A DNA stretch of 64,000 bases from the NCBI GenBank assembly GCA_044432725.1, contig JAWXUL010000012.1, positions 1-64,000 on the forward strand, written 5' to 3'. Under the pieces are notes generated by a model that worked only from the letters and a program-made list of their open reading frames with translations, did no database searches and was not told the DNA's origin. The stretch's first letter is position 1, and every line of letters starts with the position of its first letter. Both the position numbers and the translations under genes were made by a program. Shown piece after piece: positions 54,970 through 63,877 of this stretch. The stretch comes from JAWXUK01 sp044432725. GTDB lineage: Bacteria; Bacillota; Clostridia; Oscillospirales; Oscillospiraceae.

Positions 54970-57462
54970 TTAGTTATCTCTGAAATCCTGCTCAAACACA
55001 AGGATATTTTCGCCATTCAAGAACTCGCAAGAACTGATTTCTTTTGCATATTTGAAAATATATGCTCCTGATTGCGAAACTGATTCCAAAGCACTTGTGC
55101 CATCTAAAAAGCGGAATTTCACAACTTGAATATCATTGCTGATTAAGGTATCTGTTTCAGTACAGTGTCGAATATCTCTTTTGGAAAGCCAGACGAAAGT
55201 ATCCCCTCCTTGCTGGGACACATTCGCCCAAACTCCACTAGACATGGCAAATTCTCCAGTGTGCATTGCGTAGATTTCGATTGGAAATTGAGTTGGATTA
55301 GAATGTTGCACCAAGGACAGACTAGGACCTTCCGATAGCATCATCACCACAGAGTAATAGGTATCGTCAAATTGAGAGGTGTTTAGCACATAAAAATCGT
55401 CTGCACTAAGCTGTTCGCCCAGTCTATTCAGAGTCTGTTCACTATAATTACAATAGTCCCAAAGTGACTCTAAGATGACTACTTCTCCTCTCGTTGGAAG
55501 AGAAAACTCTTGTGTTTCTGTGAAAAGATACGCTAAAGAGTTCTGAACCGATGCAGATAGGTCTGATACAACATTGATTATGGTATCTTCCTCTTCTCCT
55601 TGAAGTGGTAGTTGACCATTTTTCGTTACCCTTATCCCTTCCACTAAATACTGCTGATTTTCGTTGAGTTTACTTCCAAAATCAATAAAGACAGTTTCAC
55701 CTTCCACCTCATAGTAAGCATAAAAATGAGCACCAGAACCCATTGAATCAGGCTGTCCGAATTGTGCCTCCACTTCGTCTTGGGTGGTTTTTCCAAGGAT
55801 AATATCCTCGAAATCTGTTAATGAAAAGGGTTTTTCGCTTGGTTTTACCTCAGTTTCGTCATTACCTCGTGAATAATGAATGGGATTGGCTTCGATTTCA
55901 TGAGAATTTTCTTTCGTTTGTTCAAATGGACTACTACCATATCTAAAAACCACGATTCTCTCATACAAAGCAAAAACTTCATCCATATTGGGAACAAAAC
56001 CATCTTCCTCATCGTAGGTGTATTGTATAATATATTCCTCACGAACTTTTGCCTTTTGAGGTGAATCTAAGTGACTTAGTACAGCTTGCACCATTAAATC
56101 AACGTTTCCTACAAAATTTTCATCTGTCTTTATGGAGTTCAGTGTTTCCTCAGTCAAACCAGTGAAAGCATAGACTGGTAGCACATCGACCGTCAATAAA
56201 TACTCGTTTCCCGCTAGATGAGAAGAACTAGCTTGAAAATCAGCCATTTTATATACCATTTCTACATGGCTTTTCACTTCTTCTAAGGTGCTAACACTGA
56301 GTAAATCACCATTCCATTCAAAATCTGGGTCATCAAAAGCAAGAAAGTACTCAGGCAAAACAGCATGGAGGAAAGCTAAGGTTCCTTCCAAAATAGAAGC
56401 ATCATAATAATCAGGTGGATAGGTTGCTTCCAACAGAGGGGTTAAAGTACCGTAATAGCGCAGTTCTAAATCACCCACAACATAGGTTTGAAGTTCTTCG
56501 GAAAGGTTTTTGCTGGAATTGGTAGAAAATCCCACTACCAACCCCACCACTAATACACAAGCAAGTCCACTGACCCAAAGTTTTGTTTTTTTCATCTTCA
56601 TAATATTTTTCACCCTACCTTTCGTATCATTTTCACTAAAAGCAAGAGGGGTTAGGCTACTTCTTCTATCAGTGAATTTTAATAGTGCCGTGGCATAATC
56701 TCCACGTTCTCCAAGGGATTTCTCACGCAAAACACCTTCGTCACAGGAAGTTTCCATATCTTTTTCCGATAAATAATAAGAAATCCACACCAAAGGGTTA
56801 AACCAGTGCAAAGTTAAAGCAATAAAAGAAAGTAGTCTTGTCACATGGTCAAATCTTTTAAGATGAAATCTCTCGTGAGCCAGAATAAGAGGGATTTCTT
56901 CCTCATTTATGGTAGATGGTAGATAGATTTTTGGAGAAATCACACCGAAAACAAAGGGAGACCTGATGTCATCAGCGAAAAACACTCCTTTTTCTACTTC
57001 TTTTGAGACCCTCAACTTCTTTTTTAATCGTAGTAAGGAAACACTTGCTACCAGTAACATGAGGACTATGCCGAACCCCCATAGCATTTGAGCCACAAAA
57101 GTCCAAATCTGTAATGGATTCACAGAGTTTCCTGTTTCTGGTGGGGGTGCTGTGGGCAAAATTTCATTAAAATCTGGGTTGATACTTTGGTCAATGGTAG
57201 GGATTCCAGTTGAAATCTCTGGATTTTGTGCGATTAAGGTGCTTCTGGTGCCAAAATGCTGAATGTCTGCTTCTTCTGGGAGCAAACTCAATGCTGATTC
57301 TAAGGAAAAGGGGCAAAGAAGTCGAAATAGCACCACAGACCACAAGGAATAACTATAAATTTTCGGTACTTTCTTCAAAAGCAGACGAGCAAGAACCACA
57401 AAAGGAATGATATAACTTGCCGTCAAACTCATATTCAACACAGCGAGAAACACATTTTCCAT
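54970..57462 (-). CDS. Long M56-family (BlaR1/MecR1-like) receptor with extra external domains, 830 aa
   Basis: The N-terminal part has membrane helices (ASYIIPFVVLARLLLKKVP; LWGFGIVLMLLVASVSLLRL) and the zinc motif HERFH in LAHERFHLKRFDH, then WFNPLVWISYYLSEKDMETS. A second anchor (MKKTKLWVSGLACVLVVGLV, near 295) begins an external region homologous to the orphan at 234-908. This is followed by a small BamE/SmpA-like motif (ILGKTTQDEVEAQFGQPDS) and a further ~200 residues. No penicillin-binding domain is seen, so the signal is probably not a beta-lactam in the BlaR1 manner. Overlaps the BlaI gene by one base. Probably inactivates that repressor on sensing an envelope signal. Confidence 0.85.
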   Translation of the reverse strand: MENVFLAVLNMSLTASYIIPFVVLARLLLKKVPKIYSYSLWSVVLFRLLCPFSLESALSLLPEEADIQHFGTRSTLIAQNPEISTGIPTIDQSINPDFNEILPTAPPPETGNSVNPLQIWTFVAQMLWGFGIVLMLLVASVSLLRLKKKLRVSKEVEKGVFFADDIRSPFVFGVISPKIYLPSTINEEEIPLILAHERFHLKRFDHVTRLLSFIALTLHWFNPLVWISYYLSEKDMETSCDEGVLREKSLGERGDYATALLKFTDRRSSLTPLAFSENDTKGRVKNIMKMKKTKLWVSGLACVLVVGLVVGFSTNSSKNLSEELQTYVVGDLELRYYGTLTPLLEATYPPDYYDASILEGTLAFLHAVLPEYFLAFDDPDFEWNGDLLSVSTLEEVKSHVEMVYKMADFQASSSHLAGNEYLLTVDVLPVYAFTGLTEETLNSIKTDENFVGNVDLMVQAVLSHLDSPQKAKVREEYIIQYTYDEEDGFVPNMDEVFALYERIVVFRYGSSPFEQTKENSHEIEANPIHYSRGNDETEVKPSEKPFSLTDFEDIILGKTTQDEVEAQFGQPDSMGSGAHFYAYYEVEGETVFIDFGSKLNENQQYLVEGIRVTKNGQLPLQGEEEDTIINVVSDLSASVQNSLAYLFTETQEFSLPTRGEVVILESLWDYCNYSEQTLNRLGEQLSADDFYVLNTSQFDDTYYSVVMMLSEGPSLSLVQHSNPTQFPIEIYAMHTGEFAMSSGVWANVSQQGGDTFVWLSKRDIRHCTETDTLISNDIQVVKFRFLDGTSALESVSQSGAYIFKYAKEISSCEFLNGENILVFEQDFRDN

Positions 57463-57827
57463 TAAGATTCACCTCTGCTCTCTACAATCAATGCTTCAAT
57501 TTCTTTGATTTCTTCCTCTGTCAGCTTATTTCTGGAAGAAAAAGCCGTTAAAAATCGTGGTAGTGAACCTGCAAAGCTGTCCTCGATGAATTCTTCGCTT
57601 TTCAAAGCATAAAATTCTTCTCTGCTCATTTGCGAGGACACGATTCCCTTGATATTTTGAAAAATACCTCTCTCGCTCAATCTTTTTAAGCTGGTATAAG
57701 TTGTGGATTTCTTCCAATTTAGTTCTTTTTCAGCCAGAATGACCAGTTCTGGAGAAGCGAGTGGTTCATTTTTCCAGATGATGTCTGCAAACTGCCGTTC
57801 GATTTTTCCCATGGTTGGTTTTGTCAT
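57462..57827 (-). CDS. BlaI/MecI-family transcriptional repressor
   Basis: 121 aa with the winged HTH (IIWKNEPLASPELVILAEKE; WKKSTTYTSLKKLSERGIFQ) and a dimerisation helix region (EEFIEDSFAGSLPRFLTAFS), where BlaI proteins are cleaved. Start ATG 57827 follows GGAGGG. Its stop overlaps the M56 start, so the two are co-translated. The promoter upstream has the same layout as at 53792. It likely represses its own operon and possibly others. Confidence 0.9.
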   Translation of the reverse strand: MTKPTMGKIERQFADIIWKNEPLASPELVILAEKELNWKKSTTYTSLKRLSERGIFQNIKGIVSSQMSREEFYALKSEEFIEDSFAGSLPRFLTAFSSRNKLTEEEIKEIEALIVESRGES

Positions 57828-57869
57828 ATTTACACCCTCCTTTCAGTTTCTATGGTTACAACTAACTAT

Positions 57870-57898
57870 AGTCTACATCACTGAAACTATTCTGTCAA
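57870..57898 (-). promoter_or_regulatory. Promoter of the BlaI-M56 operon
   Basis: TTGACA (57898-57893), 17-bp spacer, TAGACT (57875-57870). The spacer contains GTTTCAGTGATGTAGACTA, which shares GTTTC..GAT...AACTA/GACTA with the other BlaI promoter. Confidence 0.65.
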
Positions 57899-58050
57899 GA
57901 GTTTTTTTGAAATTTCTTAAATTTTTTTATTTTTACTTTTTCTAAATATTAGAGAGAATGTGTTTTACCTTTCCTTGCCATATTTCTGCCCTTTTTCTTG
58001 TTTCATGAATGTTATTGTTGTGGTGTATACGGAGAAAATGGCATGGGATA

Positions 58051-58081
58051 AGCCACTATCGACAAAATATCAATAGTGGCT
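58051..58081 (-). terminator. Terminator of the sigma/anti-sigma/serpin operon
   Basis: AGCCACTAT (58051-58059) pairs with ATAGTGGCT (58073-58081), about 95 bases after the serpin stop. Confidence 0.5.
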
Positions 58082-58176
58082 CTTGTAAGGGAATATTATT
58101 TGTTTGCAGCAATTCTCATTTATGACCTTATCTTGCAGTACTATTCCAGTTTGTTCGTGTTGTTGTTGTCTTAGCA

Positions 58177-59445
58177 CTATAACTCGTTGATAATGCCCAT
58201 AAAGAGAGGCAGATTCTCCTCTGTATCCACAATCATATACACAAAAGGTCGGTCTAAGTGAACTTCTTTTGTTTCCGATGGGGCACCTCCGCCAGACATC
58301 CCCCCTGAAGTAACGGCTCCAGCTTTGGTGCCAAGTTCGTCCACTTGGATATAAGTTTTGTGAATCACCTGTGAAATATAGATATTTTCATCAGTATGCT
58401 CGCCCATTTTTGCGAAATCTGCCAAATCTACATCAAAAGCAGAAGTCATTCCCAGACTTTCCAAGGTTTCGGACAATTCAGCAGAAAATTCTTGCTCGAA
58501 CTTTGGTAGTGCAACGGAATCCACAAAGTCTTCCGATGTGGCTAGTTGTTCCAGAAAACTTTCAGGATTTGCAGTGAGTTCAGCGAGAATTTCATCTGTA
58601 GAGCCACCTTCTTCTGGTAAAAGTCCCACAAATCGGTAGGTATTGTCCTTATATGGCTTAGAAAAACCTATGAAACTCTCTCCCTCCAAATATCCACTTT
58701 CTGAGGAATACATCATATCCACTGTTGTTTCCGTGCCATCTAAATGATAGAAAACTCTGTCACGCACCTGCTCCTCATAGTAAGTATTCTCCCATTCACC
58801 CTCAAAACACAGGGCATTGATGAGATATAACACGGCTTCCTTTGGTATTTCCTCTAAAACCTTGTCAATCATACCGTTGGTGTTGGTTTTCGTCCACTTG
58901 TTAATTTCCGACAAAGTGCCAGAATCAAAAGGTGCTTTGAAAACATCTGGGTCAAAATAAGCCTTATTATCCCCTAAAAAACTGTCTTGAACGGTCAATT
59001 TCGGGTCATCTTTCACCCAAATGGAGTTGGCAAGATGAAATTCTGCTGTTTCTGTGCTTGGTAAACTTTCAATATAAGCAGACAAATAACTTGCCATTGC
59101 ATCTTTGGAAAGTCCAAATACTTCTTCCATCTCTGACAAAGTGTCCCCATCAGCACCTAAGCCAGTCATAGACAGTGCCGTAGCAATGGAAAGAGGGGAA
59201 ATCATGATGTTTTCTTGTCCTTCACTCTCTATTTGATGGGTTTGTGTCAGTAATTTGCAATAAAACTCCATGAGTGCCACTTTGTCTTGTTCTTCCAATG
59301 CTCCAGAAATCGCAATGTCGCTTTTCGTGGCTGTAGCCATCAAATTTTCTGCTGTGATGGTGTTTGATATGCTAATTTGTTCACAGGAGGTCAAACTTCC
59401 TAGCAAAAAAGCTGTGACAAGGGTACTAATCAGTAATTTTTTCAT
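58177..59445 (-). CDS. Serpin (serine protease inhibitor), lipoprotein
   Basis: 422 aa. Lipoprotein signal ending in LTSC (Cys21), so exposed on the outer membrane face. Serpin hallmarks in order: MISPLSIATALSMTGLGADG, FHLANSIWVKDD, INKWTKTNTNGMIDKVL, LYLINALCFEGEWENTY, and the reactive-centre region: hinge ELGTKAGAVTSGGMSGGG, then HLDRPFVYMIVDTEENLPLF and FMGIIN. The hinge keeps the small residues needed for loop insertion, so an inhibitory serpin is likely; the P1 residue cannot be fixed by eye. Last gene of an ECF sigma operon, suggesting it protects the surface from host or self proteases under envelope stress. Bacterial serpins are uncommon. Confidence 0.88.
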   Translation of the reverse strand: MKKLLISTLVTAFLLGSLTSCEQISISNTITAENLMATATKSDIAISGALEEQDKVALMEFYCKLLTQTHQIESEGQENIMISPLSIATALSMTGLGADGDTLSEMEEVFGLSKDAMASYLSAYIESLPSTETAEFHLANSIWVKDDPKLTVQDSFLGDNKAYFDPDVFKAPFDSGTLSEINKWTKTNTNGMIDKVLEEIPKEAVLYLINALCFEGEWENTYYEEQVRDRVFYHLDGTETTVDMMYSSESGYLEGESFIGFSKPYKDNTYRFVGLLPEEGGSTDEILAELTANPESFLEQLATSEDFVDSVALPKFEQEFSAELSETLESLGMTSAFDVDLADFAKMGEHTDENIYISQVIHKTYIQVDELGTKAGAVTSGGMSGGGAPSETKEVHLDRPFVYMIVDTEENLPLFMGIINEL

Positions 59446-59459
59446 GAAATTGTCCTTTC

Positions 59460-60068
59460 TTAGTTGGGGGTTTTTATAGTTTCGGCAATAACTCTATTGT
59501 AAAATCCATTTGTATCTTGGTATTCGTGGTAATAAAGGTAGTCTACTTCAATCACCGACCCTATTTCAACTCCAAATTCTATGATATTGGATTGGTCTGG
59601 GTTAAATACAAATTCTTCACCATTCTCTGTGAATATCGTGGTGTTTTCTTCTAAAATCACAGACAGTTTTGCTTCGATTGGAAAGAGTTCTTCATTGCTT
59701 GTTTCCGTGACGATACAGCGAAAGCCATCTTTTTGAATGTCAGTCAACTGTACTGTTAGTTTCTCTAACTGTTCCGCAGTATAAACTTGTGCCATGGTAT
59801 TAGAGCTTTCAATTCCTCCTTCACTTTCACTAGAACCACTTATTTCGCCCCCAGCACCACTACTTTCTGGAGATACACCTCCATCACTTCCACCATTCTG
59901 GAAAAAGACCAAGGAAAGTCCAAAAATCAAAGCAACGCTACTTGCCATAGCCGAGACATATTTCCAATTCCACTTGTGAGAGGAAAGTTTTCCTGTGGTT
60001 TCCTCTGCTTCTTGAACCATTTCTTCCGAGATATGCCCCAAACTTTTGTAAATATCCATACCTTTCAT
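59460..60068 (-). CDS. Membrane-anchored anti-sigma-like protein, 202 aa
   Basis: Cytoplasmic start (MDIYKSLGHISEEMVQEAEE), one membrane helix near residues 40-58 (VSAMASSVALIFGLSLVFFQ), Gly/Ser-rich linker and a small external domain (YTAEQLEKLTVQLTDIQKDG; IGSVIEVDYLYYHEYQDTN). The first ~60 residues match the protein at 4217-5746, supporting a shared sigma-binding role. The start overlaps the sigma stop (ATG 60068 or 60059). The serpin gene follows 14 bases later. Confidence 0.72.
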   Translation of the reverse strand: MKGMDIYKSLGHISEEMVQEAEETTGKLSSHKWNWKYVSAMASSVALIFGLSLVFFQNGGSDGGVSPESSGAGGEISGSSESEGGIESSNTMAQVYTAEQLEKLTVQLTDIQKDGFRCIVTETSNEELFPIEAKLSVILEENTTIFTENGEEFVFNPDQSNIIEFGVEIGSVIEVDYLYYHEYQDTNGFYNRVIAETIKTPN

Positions 60069-60622
60069 ACTGTGACACCCTCTTTCTGCAAGTGAATTTT
60101 AAGTTCTGCTCTGGTTCTGTGCAAGGTTGTTTTGACTTTACTCTCACTACAGAGAAAACGTGCTGGAATTTCCTCAATACTATCGGAAAACCAGTAGCGA
60201 CGTAGAAAAATCAGCCGTTTTTCTTGGGGAAGTCCGTCTAAAAATTGCTCTAAAATTTGAGATAGGGCAATTTCTTCAAAGGGGATGTCGGCAAGTGTGT
60301 CAGCAATACAAGTTTCTAGTTCCTGGGAAAGTGTTACTACATCTGCTGTTCTTTTTTTCGCTTTTTGACTATCCAACTTCCCAAAAGCGAGGAAACGGCA
60401 GATTTTCGCCATAAAACCAAAGAAATATTGGGGCATTTCTGGTGGTATTTTGTTCCATAGCTGAAAATAAGTATCACTAACACATTCCTCGCTGTCCTCT
60501 AGATTGCCTAAAATCTTCACGGAAAGTCCTATCAATTTTCCTCCATACTTAGACTTGGTTTCGCTGATTGCTCTTTCTTCTCGCTTTGTGTAGAGTGCAA
60601 TAATCTCTGTGTCATCTAACAT
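60065..60622 (-). CDS. ECF-type RNA polymerase sigma factor
   Basis: 185 aa. Region 2: ALYTKREERAISETKSKYGG, SEECVSDTYFQLWNKIPP. Region 4: GLPQEKRLIFLRRYWFSDSI, CSESKVKTTLHRTRAELKIH. Paralogous to 3675-4220, including the SETxSKYG signature. ATG 60622 follows AAGGAGG. First gene of the sigma/anti-sigma/serpin operon. The upstream region has a TGTAACC -35-like element of ECF promoters and the A/T-tract motif shared with the other sigma gene, pointing to autoregulation. Confidence 0.88.
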   Translation of the reverse strand: MLDDTEIIALYTKREERAISETKSKYGGKLIGLSVKILGNLEDSEECVSDTYFQLWNKIPPEMPQYFFGFMAKICRFLAFGKLDSQKAKKRTADVVTLSQELETCIADTLADIPFEEIALSQILEQFLDGLPQEKRLIFLRRYWFSDSIEEIPARFLCSESKVKTTLHRTRAELKIHLQKEGVTV

Positions 60623-60641
60623 CTAAAATACCTCCTTATCT

Positions 60642-60696
60642 ATATAGTGGGAAAAAAGGGTGGTGAGGTTACAAGATTTGAAAAAATTTTTTCTGT
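60642..60696 (-). promoter_or_regulatory. ECF-type promoter and shared A/T-tract of the second sigma operon
   Basis: Minus strand, 5' to 3': ACAGAAAAAATTTTTTCAAA (60696-60677), then TGTAACC typical of ECF -35 boxes (near 60673) and CACTATA about 16 bp downstream. The A/T-tract block matches 3601-3620. Confidence 0.5.
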
Positions 60697-60741
60697 TTTT
60701 AGAATACCACAAAACCACCATTGACGCAAGGAGTGAAGCTA

Positions 60742-60756
60742 ATCCCAATTTGGGAT
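60742..60756. promoter_or_regulatory. Perfect 15-bp palindrome, possible operator
   Basis: ATCCCAATTTGGGAT, with another GGGAT 12 bp downstream (TAGGGATAG). It lies between the sigma operon and the hairpin array; the binding protein is unknown. Confidence 0.35.
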
Positions 60757-60808
60757 ACATTAGGGATAGCTTTTTAACCTCTTTATATGGTACAATATAG
60801 TAACTTGA

Positions 60809-60993
60809 AAAATGAGAAGCCACAAGGCTTCTTCATTTTGATTGAAAGCAAAGCTTTCAATCTCCGTGATTTTCTTTAGAAAATCACGGTCGACTTGACT
60901 ATTGAGCAAGATTGAATCAGAAATAATGACAAAATCATTATTTCTACAAACAACAGCATAGCTGTTGTTTGTAAGTTTGACCATGTCAAACTT
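60809..60993. repeat. Array of six tandem perfect or near-perfect hairpins
   Basis: Six successive palindromes with 3-5-base loops: AAAATGAGAAGCC (60809-60821) with its complement to 60839 (one bulge); ATTGAAAGC/GCTTTCAAT (60841-60861); CCGTGATTTTC/GAAAATCACGG (60864-60889); AGAAATAATGA/TCATTATTTCT (60919-60945); ACAAACAACAGC/GCTGTTGTTTGT (60946-60972); AAGTTTGAC/GTCAAACTT (60973-60993). Stems are 9-13 bp, all different in sequence, none with a T-run. They lie between the divergent sigma and two-component operons. The frames open here read through palindromes and are not credible genes. Confidence 0.75.
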
Positions 60994-61047
60994 AATTCAA
61001 GATGCTATAAAAGCACGACAAAATGACCAACAACAAACCTTAAGAAA

Positions 61048-61096
61048 TTCTTAAACATTTTCCTACTTGTTTCTTAAAGTTTGCTTGTGTTATGAT
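61048..61096 (+). promoter_or_regulatory. Candidate promoter with OmpR-type direct repeats
   Basis: TTCTTAAAC (61048-61056) and TTCTTAAAG (61071-61079) recur 23 bp apart. TATGAT (61091-61096) serves as -10. The repeats could be the response regulator's own binding site. Confidence 0.45.
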
Positions 61097-61115
61097 AAGC
61101 ATAGGAGGAGAGAAA

Positions 61116-61835
61116 ATGTATCATATTTTAATCTGCGATGACGATGTGGACATCGCAAACACCTTGAAAATGTATCTCACAGCAGAGAGATACCAGATTT
61201 CTACGGCAAATAACGGATTAGAAGCGGTGGAACTGGTGAAAAAGGAGGAAATTCACCTGATTCTCATGGATATCATGATGCCTAAGATGGACGGCATTTC
61301 GGCAACAGCTAAGCTCCGAGAATTTTCCAACGCACCAATCATCATGCTCACGGCAAAAAGCGAGGACTCTGACCTGATTTTAGGGCTGAACATGGGAGCG
61401 GATGACTACATCACAAAGCCATTTCACCCAGCAGAAGTAATGGCACGGGTGCGTTCCCACTTACGAAGATATGCACTGTTGGGAGGAATGGAAACAGGTG
61501 GAAAAAGTGAAATTCTACAACCCAAAGATGGCATGACCGTGGGAGAAATTACCTTGGATGATGAAAAAAAAGAAGTGACTTTGGCAGGAGAATTGGTGAA
61601 TCTCACCCCAAGAGAGTACAGTATTTTAAAATTTCTGATGGAAAACCCCAATAAAGTCTACTCCTCTAAGGAAATTTACAGCAAAGTTTGGGAGCAAGCC
61701 CCCTTGGGTGGGGAAACTTCTGTGGCAGTGCATATCAGACATTTGCGAGAAAAGTTAGAAATCACCCCCTCACAGCCTCGGTATTTGAAGGTCATTTGGG
61801 GGCAGGGGTACAAGTTGGAAGGAGAGAAAGAATGA
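61116..61835 (+). CDS. OmpR/PhoB-family response regulator
   Basis: 239 aa from ATG 61116 (MYHILICDDDVDIANTLKMY), chosen for its GGAGGAG site. Receiver domain: acidic pair DDD near residue 8, phospho-Asp in LILMDIMMPKMDG near residue 52, Thr/Ser and Lys of the switch in IIMLTAKSED and ITKPFHP. The C-terminal winged helix is intact (LTPREYSILKFLMENPNKVY; VAVHIRHLREKL; VIWGQGYKLEG). Its stop overlaps the kinase start by four bases. It may regulate its own operon through the repeats at 61048-61079. Confidence 0.93.
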   Translation: MYHILICDDDVDIANTLKMYLTAERYQISTANNGLEAVELVKKEEIHLILMDIMMPKMDGISATAKLREFSNAPIIMLTAKSEDSDLILGLNMGADDYITKPFHPAEVMARVRSHLRRYALLGGMETGGKSEILQPKDGMTVGEITLDDEKKEVTLAGELVNLTPREYSILKFLMENPNKVYSSKEIYSKVWEQAPLGGETSVAVHIRHLREKLEITPSQPRYLKVIWGQGYKLEGEKE

Positions 61836-63766
61836 AAGAAAAAAAGAATTTTGGAAAAGGACTACAAAAGTTTTTCACCGTAGTTTTCCTCAGTAGTACC
61901 TTATTACTGGGATATTTTCTGGCATTTTCCTTGAATTTAGATGTATATAACAGCAATTCTTTTGAGGAAACAGGCAGTTTTTACGATTATGGAGTCCAGA
62001 CCGTGATTATCAATCTCTATGATTATCATCACGCAGAAGACAGGGTAACATCTTCAGTAACCACCACAGGACCTGTGACCGATGGTGTGGAAGAGGAGGT
62101 AGATTCCAGTCAAAAAGAAATGGAAATTGCATCTTATCAAGAGAGCATTTTGCTGGCATTGGAATCTGCTTATTCTGTAAAAAACCATAATTTCCAAGTG
62201 AAAATCACTGATGTGGTGGAGAAATCTGTCCTTCTTGATACATTTGGCACAGGAGAATATGAATTTCTCTCCACCAACAGCTATTTGGACTATGAAATCA
62301 TCGTGGGATTGCAAACACCTCTTACTGTGCAAGATGGCTTCCCCTCTCTAAAAAACACCTATGAAACGTTGAAAGAATATGCTGATATTTTGCCAGTGGC
62401 ACTTGGGATTTGTGGGATTTTATCATTGCTCAATCTGTGCCTTCTTGTCAAATTTGCTGGAAAAGCCAAGAACAAAGAGGAACTGATTCTCACAGCTTGG
62501 GACAAAATCCCCACTGATTTACTGATATTTTGCTCTCTATCCGTCCTTGCACTGGGAATAAATGCAGGCATGAGCACATTTCACCACATTTTTTACCATA
62601 CCATGTCTTCTTTCGATGATTTCACACTACAACTATTGAATATCATCGCCTTTTTCACAGCCTATGTTGTGGTCAAATTCATAGAAACCTTTGCTGTTCG
62701 CCTGAAAAGTAAGACTCTATTTCAAAACACAGTTGTTTGGAAGTTTTTCAAATTAATCATCAAAAGCCTACAAAAACTCCCTATTATTTGGCGAACAGCA
62801 CTCATTAGCACAATCATTTGTGCCGTCAATGGCATTTTAGGGATGATTTCTATGACTTCTGGCTTTGCTTGGTTAGTCTTCGCTCTGTATAACTTGGCTG
62901 TATTAGTCTTTTTCTGTGGGCTTTCTTGGCAGATGAAACTGCTACAAACTGGCGCCGAAACACTGGTATCAGGTCAATTTCATGAGAAGATTGATACCCA
63001 AAAAATGTATTTTGACTGCAAAAAATATGGCGAAACACTAAACACCATCGGGGATGGTATCGGACTAGCCGTGGAGGAAAAAATGCGTTCTGAAAGGATG
63101 AAAACAGAGCTAATTACCAATGTTTCCCACGACATCAAAACACCGCTCACTTCCATCGTCACCTGTGTGGAATTACTGCAAAAAGAACACACTGATGAGG
63201 AAAATACAGAATATTTACAACTTTTACAGCGACAATCTATGCGAATGAAAAAGCTAGTGGAGGACTTAGTTGAAGCCTCCAAAGCCACCACAGGAAACCT
63301 TTCTGTGTCCTTGGTGGAAACGAATTTGGTGGAAGTGGTGTCACAGGCTTTAGGGGAATATGAGGACAGATTTCAGGAGAAAAACTTGGTCTTGATTTCA
63401 CAGTTTCCTGACGATTGCAAGGCACAGGCAGACGGCAAACATTTGTGGCGAGTCTTGGATAATTTGCTCTCAAACGTCTGCAAATATGCCCAATCAGGGA
63501 CGAGAGTTTATGTGACAGTGGAGAAAATGGCTGAAAAATCAGGAATTTCTATTAAAAACATCTCTGCAGAACCACTGAACATGAGCGCAGAAGAACTGAT
63601 GGAACGCTTTGTCCGTGGGGATTCTTCACGAAGTACAGAAGGTTCTGGACTTGGATTGAACATTGCACAAAGTTTGATGCAAGTGCAACATGGCAGTTTG
63701 AATCTCACCATAGATGGCGATTTGGTGAAAGTGGAACTGATTTTACAAAATATTCCAATACAATAA
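61832..63766 (+). CDS. Sensor histidine kinase
   Basis: 644 aa from ATG 61832 (MKEKKNFGKGLQKFF), which overlaps the regulator stop. N-terminal helix (VVFLSSTLLLGYFLAF), an external region of about 150 residues, then a cluster of membrane helices (LPVALGICGILSLLNLCLLV; LLIFCSLSVLALGINAGM; SGFAWLVFALYNLAVLVFFC). Kinase core: phospho-His in NVSHDIKTPLTSIV, N box LDNLLSNVCKYA, G boxes SGLGLNIAQSLM. The external part suggests an extracellular ligand. Probably phosphorylates the regulator at 61116. The operon ends at the hairpin 63767-63802. Confidence 0.93.
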   Translation: MKEKKNFGKGLQKFFTVVFLSSTLLLGYFLAFSLNLDVYNSNSFEETGSFYDYGVQTVIINLYDYHHAEDRVTSSVTTTGPVTDGVEEEVDSSQKEMEIASYQESILLALESAYSVKNHNFQVKITDVVEKSVLLDTFGTGEYEFLSTNSYLDYEIIVGLQTPLTVQDGFPSLKNTYETLKEYADILPVALGICGILSLLNLCLLVKFAGKAKNKEELILTAWDKIPTDLLIFCSLSVLALGINAGMSTFHHIFYHTMSSFDDFTLQLLNIIAFFTAYVVVKFIETFAVRLKSKTLFQNTVVWKFFKLIIKSLQKLPIIWRTALISTIICAVNGILGMISMTSGFAWLVFALYNLAVLVFFCGLSWQMKLLQTGAETLVSGQFHEKIDTQKMYFDCKKYGETLNTIGDGIGLAVEEKMRSERMKTELITNVSHDIKTPLTSIVTCVELLQKEHTDEENTEYLQLLQRQSMRMKKLVEDLVEASKATTGNLSVSLVETNLVEVVSQALGEYEDRFQEKNLVLISQFPDDCKAQADGKHLWRVLDNLLSNVCKYAQSGTRVYVTVEKMAEKSGISIKNISAEPLNMSAEELMERFVRGDSSRSTEGSGLGLNIAQSLMQVQHGSLNLTIDGDLVKVELILQNIPIQ

Positions 63767-63802
63767 AACTCCTCTAAAACAACCACGGGTTTAGAGGAGT
63801 TT
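63767..63802 (+). terminator. Terminator after the two-component operon
   Basis: AAACTCCTCTAAA (63767-63779) pairs with TTTAGAGGAGTTT (63790-63802). Confidence 0.75.
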
Positions 63803-63877
63803 ACTTATATTTCGGAATGTTTATGGCACTTTTATTTGATATTTTGGGTTCTGTTTGTTTTAAAAAAATGGTATCTC

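Noticed and set aside
60760..60984. Minus-strand 74-codon frame across the hairpin array
   Set aside because: It reads through consecutive palindromes, has no RBS and gives similar nonsense on both strands.
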